Positions 1 to 5,693 of a DNA stretch of 10,364 nucleotides are shown here, piece after piece; position 1 is the first letter of the stretch; each line of letters opens with the position of its first letter. The notes beneath the pieces are model-generated. The model saw nothing but the letters and a program-made list of their open reading frames with translations. It had not been told where the DNA came from and did not search any database. This DNA comes from an uncultured Opitutia bacterium. Its GTDB lineage: Bacteria; Verrucomicrobiota; Verrucomicrobiia; Opitutales; Opitutaceae. Position numbers and translations under genes: made by a program. The stretch is from NCBI GenBank assembly GCA_903938935.1, contig CAJAFD010000440.1:1-10364 (forward strand), given 5' to 3'.

Positions 1-1335
1 GACCGCCGCACCGAGATCACCGGCCCCGTGGACCGTAAGATGGTCATCAACGCCCTCAACTCCGGCGCCAAGGTATTCATGGCCGATTTTGAAGACGCCA
101 CGTCGCCGACCTGGGACAACCTGCTCGAGGGTCAACTCAATCTCCGCGACGCCATCCGCCGTACCATTACTTTCACCAGCCCCGAGGGTAAAGCCTACGC
201 GTTGAATCCTCAGACCGCGACGCTCGTCGTGCGCCCCCGCGGTTGGCACCTGCCCGAAAAACACGTGTTCCTCGACGGCAAGCCCGTGAGCGGCTCGCTC
301 TTCGACTTCGGCCTCTATTTTTTCCACAACGTCAAAGAAGCCCTCGCCCGTGGTACCGGTCCTTATTTTTACCTGCCGAAAATGGAGAGTCACCTCGAGG
401 CGCGCCTCTGGAACGACGTCTTTGTCCACGCGCAAGCCGCTCTCGGCGTCCCGCGTGGCACGATCCGCGCCACGGTGTTGATCGAGACGATTCTCGCGAC
501 GTTTGAAGCCGAAGAAATTCTTTACGAACTCCGCGATCACTCCTCCGGTCTCAACTGCGGCCGCTGGGACTACATCTTCAGCTGCATTAAAAAACTCAAA
601 CGCCGCCCCGGCTACGTGTTCCCCGATCGCACGCAGGTCACCATGACCGCGCCGTTCATGCGCGCTTACTCGCTCTTCGTGATCAAAGTCTGTCACCGCC
701 GCGGCGCGCACGCGATGGGCGGCATGGCCGCGCAGATTCCCATCAAGAACAACCCCGCCGCCAACGACGCTGCGCTCGCCAAGGTCCTCGCCGATAAAGA
801 ACGCGAAGCCGCCGACGGCCACGATGGCACCTGGGTCGCGCACCCCGGCCTCGTCCCGGTCGCGCTCCAAGCCTTCGACAAACACATGCCCGGCCCGAAT
901 CAAATCTCGCGCCAGCGCGACGACGTTATCCCCAACGCCGCCGAATTCCTCGCTCCGCCCGTCGGCACCATCACCGAAGCTGGCGTCCGCACCAATCTCA
1001 GCGTCGGCGTCCAATACGTCGAAGCCTGGCTCGGCGGCCTCGGCTGCGTCCCGCTTTATAACCTCATGGAAGACGCCGCCACGGCCGAGATTTCCCGCGC
1101 GCAGCTTTGGCAATGGCTCCACACCGGCGCCAAACTCGCCGACGGCCGCGTCCTCACCGCCGCGCTCTACGATCAATTTCTCGAGGAAGAACTCGCCAAA
1201 ATTAAAAACGAAATCGGCGCCGATCGTTACTTGCGCGGCCATTTCATCCGCGCGATCGAGATCTTCATGCTCATGGTGAAATCGCCCCAGCTCGACGAAT
1301 TCCTCACGCTCCCCGCCTACGAATTGCTCGCTTAA
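1..1335 (+). CDS. aceB: Malate synthase A (5'-partial)
   Basis: Condenses glyoxylate with acetyl-CoA to malate in the cytosol. The frame is open from base 1, and the first visible residues (RRTEITGPVDRKMVINALNS) are the conserved block that lies roughly 75-90 residues into the ~530-residue enzyme, so the true start is outside the window. Visible family landmarks are VRPRGWHLPEKH (substrate-binding Arg), GPYFYLPK, the Mg ligand Glu of LIET (484-486), the Mg ligand Asp of CGRWDYIF (568-570), GGMAAQIP, GHDGTWVAHPG, and the catalytic-base Asp of LMEDAATAEISR (1072-1074). The C-terminus LPAYELLA is typical of the A isoform. All active-site blocks in the visible part are intact. No isocitrate lyase is visible; next to ureide genes its likely job is to consume glyoxylate released by ureidoglycolate amidohydrolase. 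Ends in TAA. The family call is very secure; the pathway role is inferred from neighbours. Confidence 0.97.
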   Translation, partial: DRRTEITGPVDRKMVINALNSGAKVFMADFEDATSPTWDNLLEGQLNLRDAIRRTITFTSPEGKAYALNPQTATLVVRPRGWHLPEKHVFLDGKPVSGSLFDFGLYFFHNVKEALARGTGPYFYLPKMESHLEARLWNDVFVHAQAALGVPRGTIRATVLIETILATFEAEEILYELRDHSSGLNCGRWDYIFSCIKKLKRRPGYVFPDRTQVTMTAPFMRAYSLFVIKVCHRRGAHAMGGMAAQIPIKNNPAANDAALAKVLADKEREAADGHDGTWVAHPGLVPVALQAFDKHMPGPNQISRQRDDVIPNAAEFLAPPVGTITEAGVRTNLSVGVQYVEAWLGGLGCVPLYNLMEDAATAEISRAQLWQWLHTGAKLADGRVLTAALYDQFLEEELAKIKNEIGADRYLRGHFIRAIEIFMLMVKSPQLDEFLTLPAYELLA

Positions 1336-1337
1336 CT

Positions 1338-1371
1338 GCGCGCCCTCGTCCGTCGACGCGCGCCGCTTTTT
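1338..1371 (+). terminator. Possible intrinsic terminator or attenuator between aceB and uraD
   Basis: The 37-base gap after aceB can fold. GCGCG (1338-1342) pairs with CGCGC (1359-1363), and CGTC (1347-1350) pairs with GACG (1355-1358) around a 4-base loop, leaving a 4-base bulge on the left arm. Three bases later comes TTTTT (1367-1371), which abuts the uraD ATG at 1373. It has the shape of a weak rho-independent terminator. In such GC-rich DNA a bulged 9-bp stem can also arise by chance, so this is tentative. If real, it would set uraDH-allC expression apart from aceB. Confidence 0.3.
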
Positions 1372-1372
1372 G

Positions 1373-1843
1373 ATGCTTACCCTCGACTCACTCAACGCTC
1401 TTGATCGCGCGGCCTTCACCGCCGCGCTCGGTCATCTCTTTGAGCATTCGCCGTGGGTGGCCGACGAGACGTGGCCGCGCCGACCGTTTCGCGACGCGGC
1501 GCACCTTCACGCGGAGCTTTGCGCCACGATGCGCTCCGCCGCGCCCGCTCGCCAACTCGCCCTCATCCGCGCTCACCCCGATCTCGCCGGCCGCCTCGCT
1601 CAACAGAACGCCCTCACCGCCGAATCCAACCGCGAACAAGCCAGTGCCGGCCTCAGCCGCCTAACCGACGCCGAACTCGCCGAATTCCAGCGCCTCAACA
1701 CCGCCTACCTCGCGCGCTTCGGTTTTCCGTTTATCATCTGCGCCCGCCTCAACGCCAAATCCGCCATCCTCGCCGCGATGACCGCCCGTCTCCCGCAAAC
1801 CCCCGCGCACGAATTCACCACCGCTCTTGGAGAAATCGAATAA
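1373..1843 (+). CDS. uraD: OHCU decarboxylase, C-terminus cut by an in-frame TAA
   Basis: 2-oxo-4-hydroxy-4-carboxy-5-ureidoimidazoline decarboxylase gives stereospecific S-allantoin, the third step of urate oxidation. The start is ATG 1373; a TTG lies one codon upstream. Family signatures are LNALDRAAF, FEHSPWVAD, ALIRAHPDLAG with the catalytic His at residue 68, the TAESNREQ block with Glu at 88, and FGFPFIIC (about 116-123). The protein stops at 156 residues after ALGEIE. Relatives continue with a last helix of the form IAxLRLxDLL. Here that helix is still encoded in the same frame after the stop (see 1841-1888). The lost part would include an Arg at restored position 162, which matches an Arg I recall as proposed catalytic (Arg161) in the zebrafish enzyme. 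Activity of the truncated product is therefore doubtful. There is no visible ribosome binding site. Confidence 0.92.
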   Translation: MLTLDSLNALDRAAFTAALGHLFEHSPWVADETWPRRPFRDAAHLHAELCATMRSAAPARQLALIRAHPDLAGRLAQQNALTAESNREQASAGLSRLTDAELAEFQRLNTAYLARFGFPFIICARLNAKSAILAAMTARLPQTPAHEFTTALGEIE

Positions 1844-1888
1844 ATTGCTCACCTGCGTCTCAACGATCTTTTGGAGAAAACCCTCTGA
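1841..1888 (+). other. Orphaned in-frame C-terminal tail of uraD
   Basis: After the TAA at 1841-1843 the uraD frame continues as IAHLRLNDLLEKTL and ends at TGA 1886-1888. This is the usual last helix of OHCU decarboxylases. With one sense codon in place of TAA the protein would be 171 residues, the normal family length. The second stop also overlaps the uraH ATG by one base (TGATG), the same junction used between uraH and allC. Both facts suggest that the original uraD stop was at 1886 and that the TAA is a recent nonsense change or a sequence error. A single change at T1841 to C, A or G would give Gln, Lys or Glu. Confidence 0.75.
1873..1876 (+). promoter_or_regulatory. Shine-Dalgarno-like site for uraH
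   Basis: GGAG lies 11 bases before the uraH ATG at 1888, inside the uraD tail. It is the only reasonable ribosome binding site I can see in the cluster. It supports starting uraH at 1888 rather than at an upstream ATG in the same frame. Confidence 0.5.
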
Positions 1889-2238
1889 TGCCCGGTAAAC
1901 TCAGCACCCACGTCCTCGATCTCACCACGGGCCGCCCTGCGGCGGGCTTGCGCATCGAGCTCCACCGTCACGCCCCCGGCGCCGCGCCCCAGCTCATCAA
2001 GACCGTCGTGACCAACGCCGACGGCCGCACCGACGCCCCGTTGCTTAATACCGAGGAAATCGCCGCCGGCAGTTACGAACTCATCTTCGACGTCGCGGCT
2101 TATTTTGTTTCGCGCGGCATTGCCTCGCCGTTTCTCGATCGCGTGCCGATCCGTTTTACCATCGCGGACGCCACAGCCGGTTATCACGTGCCGCTGCTCG
2201 TCACGCCTTGGGCCTACAACACGTATCGCGGCAGCTGA
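1888..2238 (+). CDS. uraH: 5-hydroxyisourate hydrolase (transthyretin-like)
   Basis: Hydrolyses 5-hydroxyisourate, the product of urate oxidation, to OHCU; in this family it works as a cytosolic homotetramer. The 116-residue length is standard. The family's catalytic set is present: His8 in LSTHVLD, Arg47 in NADGRTD, His100 in YHVPLL, and the diagnostic C-terminal tetrapeptide YRGS (113-116), which separates true HIU hydrolases from vertebrate transthyretin. No N-terminal extension or signal peptide is seen. The same frame is open further upstream to 1453, but that part lies inside uraD and has no family sequence, so ATG 1888 with GGAG at 1873 is preferred. The stop shares one base with the allC start (TGATG, 2236-2240), suggesting translational coupling. 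Its partner UraD is immediately upstream. Confidence 0.96.
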   Translation: MPGKLSTHVLDLTTGRPAAGLRIELHRHAPGAAPQLIKTVVTNADGRTDAPLLNTEEIAAGSYELIFDVAAYFVSRGIASPFLDRVPIRFTIADATAGYHVPLLVTPWAYNTYRGS

Positions 2239-3482
2239 TGCACGCCTCCGCTCAACTCCTCGGCCGTTACCTCGCCGAACTCGCCCAAGTCACCGACGAG
2301 CCCGGCCAACTCACGCGCACGTTTCTCTCGCCCGCGATGCGGCGCGCCAACGCGCTCGTCGCTACGTGGATGCGCGCCGCCGGTCTCGCGACCCGCGAAG
2401 ACACCGTGGGTAATCTCATCGGTCGCCTCGAAGCTCCCACTGCGCCGCGCGCCCGCACGTTGCTGCTCGGCTCGCACCTCGACACGGTGCGCGACGCCGG
2501 ACGTTTTGACGGTGCGCTCGGCGTGTTGCTGCCGATCGTCGCGCTCGCCGAACTGCGTCGCCGTGGCGTCACGCTGCCGTTTGCCGTCGAAGTGCTCGGT
2601 TTTTCCGAGGAAGAAGGCGTGCGTTTCGCCAGCGCCTACCTCGGTAGCAAAGTCTACTGCGGCCAACTTCGCGCCGCCGATCTCAAGCTTACCGATGCCG
2701 CCGGCCTCAGCGTGCGCACGGCGCTCGAAACGCTCACGCCGACGGCTCAATCGTTCGTGTTGCCGCGTCGTGCGCACGCGCCGCGCGATCTGCTCGGTTA
2801 CGTCGAGGTCCACATCGAACAAGGTCCTGTGCTTGAGGCCAAAAAACTCGCGGTCGGCGTCGTCTCCGCGATCGCGGGCCAGACGCGCGCGAAGCTCGCC
2901 TTTCACGGCCGCGCGGGCCACGCCGGCACCACGCCGATGCCTCTCCGCCGCGACGCGCTCGCCGGCGCTGCGGAATTCACGCTCGCTGCCGAAGCACTCG
3001 CGCGACGCACCCCCGGCCTCGTCGCCACCGTCGGCACGATGTCCGTCGCTCCGGGCGCCGCCAACGTCATCCCTGCCACGGCGACGTTCTCGCTCGATCT
3101 GCGTCACCCGCGCGACGTCGTTCGCCGTTCCGCGCTCCGCCAACTGCGGGCCACGGCCGCGCGCATCGCTCGCCGCCGTCATCTCATGTTCAAGTGGACT
3201 CCTACGCAGGACAACGCCGCCGTCGCGTGCTCGCCTACGCTCACCGCTACGCTCACCGCCAGCGTCCGCGCCGTGCAGGGAAAAACCCTCGCGCTCTCCA
3301 GCGGCGCGGGCCACGACGCCGTCGTACTTTCCGCGCTCACGCCGGTCGCGATGGTGTTCGTGCGCAGCCGCGCCGGCCTCAGTCATCATCCCGACGAATT
3401 TTCTTCACCGGCCGATATCGCGCTCGCGCTTGAGGTGCTGATCGACTTTCTCGCGCGCCTCGCGCGCACTCATACTTCATGA
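2238..3482 (+). CDS. allC: Allantoate amidohydrolase (M20 family)
   Basis: Converts allantoate to (S)-ureidoglycine, CO2 and ammonia using a two-metal centre, usually Mn. The protein is 414 residues, the normal size. Metal and catalytic positions of the M20 amidohydrolase family are present: His80 and Asp82 in GSHLDTV, bridging Asp91 in RFDGALG, Glu125/Glu126 in FSEEEGVRF, His192 in VHIEQGP, His228 in GRAGHAGTTPM (lid domain, dimer side), and His383 in GLSHHPDE. The SGAGHDA block and the TTPM lid favour allantoate over beta-ureidopropionate or generic N-carbamoyl amino acid hydrolases, but those remain possible. ATG 2238 is chosen over an ATG 30 bases upstream because it sits in a TGATG overlap with uraH. 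The end overlaps allB by 4 bases (ATGA). The neighbouring allantoinase and ureidoglycine aminohydrolase genes support the assignment. Confidence 0.9.
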   Translation: MHASAQLLGRYLAELAQVTDEPGQLTRTFLSPAMRRANALVATWMRAAGLATREDTVGNLIGRLEAPTAPRARTLLLGSHLDTVRDAGRFDGALGVLLPIVALAELRRRGVTLPFAVEVLGFSEEEGVRFASAYLGSKVYCGQLRAADLKLTDAAGLSVRTALETLTPTAQSFVLPRRAHAPRDLLGYVEVHIEQGPVLEAKKLAVGVVSAIAGQTRAKLAFHGRAGHAGTTPMPLRRDALAGAAEFTLAAEALARRTPGLVATVGTMSVAPGAANVIPATATFSLDLRHPRDVVRRSALRQLRATAARIARRRHLMFKWTPTQDNAAVACSPTLTATLTASVRAVQGKTLALSSGAGHDAVVLSALTPVAMVFVRSRAGLSHHPDEFSSPADIALALEVLIDFLARLARTHTS

Positions 3483-4891
3483 AACGCACCACGCTCGTCT
3501 CCAAAAATGCCAAGATCTCGCCCGAGCCCGAGCGTCTCGACCTCATCGTTCGCGGCGGAAAACTCGTCACCCCCGGCGGTGTGATTTGGGCCGACCTCGG
3601 CGTGCGTCATGGTAAATTTGTCCAGATCGCCCCTGAGATCACGGAACTCACGCACGAGACCATCGACGCCCAAGGTTGCTACGTTTTCCCCGGCATCATC
3701 GATGCGCACGTGCATTTCAACGAGCCCGGTCGCGCCGATTGGGAAGGCCTCGGTTCCGGTTCGGCCGCGCTCGCCGCGGGCGGCGGCACGTGTTTTTTTG
3801 ACATGCCGCTCAACTCCGAGCCGCCCGTCCTCGATGCCGCCAGTCTTCGCGCCAAACGCACCCTCGCCGAAGAACAATCCTGCGTTGATTTCGCGCTCTG
3901 GGGCGGACTTGTACCCAGCAACCTCGACAAACTCGCCGGCCTGCGCGACGCCGGTGCCATCGGCCTGAAGGCCTTCATGTGCAACAGCGGCATCGACAGT
4001 TTCGGCGCGGTCAACGCGACCGTTCTCCGCGAAGGCATGAAGCGCGCCGCCAAACTCGGCATGCTCGTCGCCGTCCACGCCGAAGACGACGCACTCGCGG
4101 CGAAATTTACCGCGATCGAAAAAGCCAAAGGCCGCAACGATGCGAAAGCCTGGCTCGCCTCCCGCCCGGTCGAAGTCGAGCTCACGGCCATTCGCACCGC
4201 GCTCGAGCTGGCCGGTGAGACGGGTTGCTCGCTGCACATCGTCCACGTCAGCAGCCCGGAAGGCATCGCGCTCATCACCGCCGCCCGCGCCCAACGCGTC
4301 GACGTCACCGCCGAAACCTGTCCGCATTATCTTCTGCTTAACGACAAGGACGTCACCAAACTCGGCGCCGCCGGCAAATGCGCGCCGCCGATTCGCGACG
4401 AGAAAAATCGCCTCGCGCTCTGGACCGAACTCCGTGCAGGCCGCATTCACACGGTCGGCTCCGATCACTCGCCGGCTCCGCCCGCGATGAAAACGTCAAA
4501 AAACTTTTTCGAAATCTGGGGTGGTATCGGTGGCGTCCAACACGGCGCGCAATTGCTCATGAATGAGTGCGCCGCGACGCTGGAAAACGATTTGCCCACG
4601 CTCGCCGCCGTCCTCGCGCGCAACGTCGCCCGCCGTTTCCGCATCGAGGAGCGCAAGGGCTCCATCGCCCTCGGCCGCGACGCCGATTTCTCGATTTTCT
4701 CCCTGCGTGAACCGGAAAAAATTTCTGCCGACGATCTGTGGACGCGCCACCGCACCAGCGCGTACGTCGGTCGCAAAAACCGCACGCACATCTCGCATAC
4801 GTTCGTCCGCGGCCAAGCGGCTTGGCGCGACGGTCGCCTCGCGTTGCCTTCGCCGCGCGCCGAATTTCTCCGCCCCGTCGGCCCGCTCTGA
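3479..4891 (+). CDS. allB: Allantoinase
   Basis: Opens the hydantoin ring of allantoin to give allantoate; a cytosolic amidohydrolase with a binuclear metal centre on a TIM barrel. In the 470-residue protein the metal ligands are His77 and His79 (DAHVHFNEPGR), the lysine that becomes carboxylated, Lys164 (GLKAFMCNSG), His200 (VHAED), His256 (HIVHVSS), and the catalytic Asp329 (GSDHSP). GLKAFMCNSG and the HFNEPGR block fit allantoinase better than dihydroorotase or dihydropyrimidinase. The N-terminus is about 17 residues longer than E. coli AllB before the DLIVRGGKLV strand. No other in-frame start is available there, and the ATG overlaps the allC stop by 4 bases, so the extension is probably real. 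It supplies the substrate for AllC just upstream. A 58-base gap follows. Confidence 0.96.
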   Translation: MKRTTLVSKNAKISPEPERLDLIVRGGKLVTPGGVIWADLGVRHGKFVQIAPEITELTHETIDAQGCYVFPGIIDAHVHFNEPGRADWEGLGSGSAALAAGGGTCFFDMPLNSEPPVLDAASLRAKRTLAEEQSCVDFALWGGLVPSNLDKLAGLRDAGAIGLKAFMCNSGIDSFGAVNATVLREGMKRAAKLGMLVAVHAEDDALAAKFTAIEKAKGRNDAKAWLASRPVEVELTAIRTALELAGETGCSLHIVHVSSPEGIALITAARAQRVDVTAETCPHYLLLNDKDVTKLGAAGKCAPPIRDEKNRLALWTELRAGRIHTVGSDHSPAPPAMKTSKNFFEIWGGIGGVQHGAQLLMNECAATLENDLPTLAAVLARNVARRFRIEERKGSIALGRDADFSIFSLREPEKISADDLWTRHRTSAYVGRKNRTHISHTFVRGQAAWRDGRLALPSPRAEFLRPVGPL

Positions 4892-4949
4892 TTTTATCGA
4901 TCACGCCAACCCACTTGCCTGTCCCAGCGTTTCGCACCCAAATACCGCC
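4892..4949. other. Short intergenic gap, nothing recognisable
   Basis: This 58-base gap between allB and allE is the longest non-coding stretch in the window. I see no purine-rich ribosome binding site before the ATG at 4950, no convincing hairpin with a T-tract, and no promoter that I would defend. It is C-rich on the + strand like the genes to its left. Confidence 0.5.
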
Positions 4950-5693
4950 ATGTCTGAACTCTTCGGCCACACTCGCGCTCGCGTCGCCGCCCGGCACGCG
5001 CTCATCACCCCTCATAACCACGTCGCCAGCTCGCTGCCCGGTTTCACCGATGCGACCGCGATCGTGCTCATCAGCCCGGTCATGGGTGCGCGTTTCGCGC
5101 AGACGCAGGTCACGTTTAACAAAGGCGGCGCGGCCAACGTCGCCGCGAGCGACGTCGAGACCTTCGGCTATTTCATGAGTGGCGGCGGCACGCTCGGCGT
5201 CGGCACCCATCGTCAACGTTGCGAAGCCGGCGGATTTTTCTTCGCGCCCGCAGGACAGGCTTGGACGCTCACTGCGCCCAAAGCTGGTACGCAACTCACG
5301 CTCTTTCAGAAAAAATTCCAACCGCTCGCTGGTGCGCCCGCCCCGCGTGTGATCATCAGTGAAGCCGCGAAGGTTAAAGGCACGCCCTTCCTCGGCGACC
5401 CGGCGGCGAATCTGCAGGTGCTGTTGCCCGACGAGCCCGGCTACGATCTGGCGGTTAATATTTTCGCGTATCAGCCCGGCGGACATCTGCCGTTCGTCGA
5501 GTCGCACATCATGGAGCACGGTTTGCTCATGCTCGAAGGCGCGGGCGTTTACCGACTCGAAGATGAGTGGTATCCGGTCCAAGCCGGCGACGTGATCTGG
5601 ATGGGCTCGTATTGCCCGCAATGGTTCGTCGCGATGGGCAAGACGCCCGCGCGCTATCTCTACTACAAAGACGTCAATCGCCCCGCGCTATGA
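4950..5693 (+). CDS. allE: (S)-ureidoglycine aminohydrolase (bicupin)
   Basis: Removes ammonia from (S)-ureidoglycine to give (S)-ureidoglycolate, so it fixes the stereochemistry of an otherwise unstable intermediate. The 247-residue protein has two cupin domains. The N-terminal one spans about 35-120 (SPVMGARFAQ, FGYFMSGGG, GGFFFAPAG). The C-terminal metal-binding one spans about 165-240, with likely Mn ligands Glu184, His186, His190 and Gln224 (FVESHIMEHG, YCPQWF) and a closing LYYKDVNR block. These patterns match the YlbA/AllE and plant UGlyAH family. The frame is open upstream into allB, but family similarity (GHTRARV...) begins right after ATG 4950. The end overlaps the next gene by 4 bases (ATGA). 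It sits between the enzymes making and using its substrate and product. Confidence 0.95.
   Translation: MSELFGHTRARVAARHALITPHNHVASSLPGFTDATAIVLISPVMGARFAQTQVTFNKGGAANVAASDVETFGYFMSGGGTLGVGTHRQRCEAGGFFFAPAGQAWTLTAPKAGTQLTLFQKKFQPLAGAPAPRVIISEAAKVKGTPFLGDPAANLQVLLPDEPGYDLAVNIFAYQPGGHLPFVESHIMEHGLLMLEGAGVYRLEDEWYPVQAGDVIWMGSYCPQWFVAMGKTPARYLYYKDVNRPAL

Noticed and set aside
1841..1843. TAA as a reassigned sense codon
   Set aside because: aceB and the 5690-6949 gene both end normally at TAA, so a changed genetic code is unlikely. Mutation, sequence error or local readthrough remain.
1453..1887. N-terminal extension of uraH inside uraD
   Set aside because: The frame is open, but the translation is Arg/Pro-rich and unlike HIU hydrolases. 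ATG 1888 gives the exact family length and has a GGAG upstream.
2214..3389. Long minus-strand open frame of 391 codons opposite allC
   Set aside because: The translation is Arg/Glu/Gly-rich with no recognisable domain, and it lies wholly opposite a well-supported gene. High-GC genes often leave such open antisense frames.
3470..4468. Minus-strand open frame of 332 codons opposite allB
   Set aside because: It covers the conserved allantoinase region on the other strand, has low-complexity composition and no family motif, so it is a shadow frame.
4563..4949. N-terminal extension of allE inside allB
   Set aside because: It is Arg/Ser-rich shadow sequence; family similarity begins immediately after ATG 4950.
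4557..5621. Minus-strand open frame of 354 codons opposite the allB end and allE
   Set aside because: It crosses two confident + strand genes and the gap between them, and its translation is Arg-rich with no domain.
5567..5689. N-terminal extension of the ureidoglycolate amidohydrolase
   Set aside because: It overlaps the end of allE and is unlike the family. ATG 5690 forms a standard ATGA overlap.
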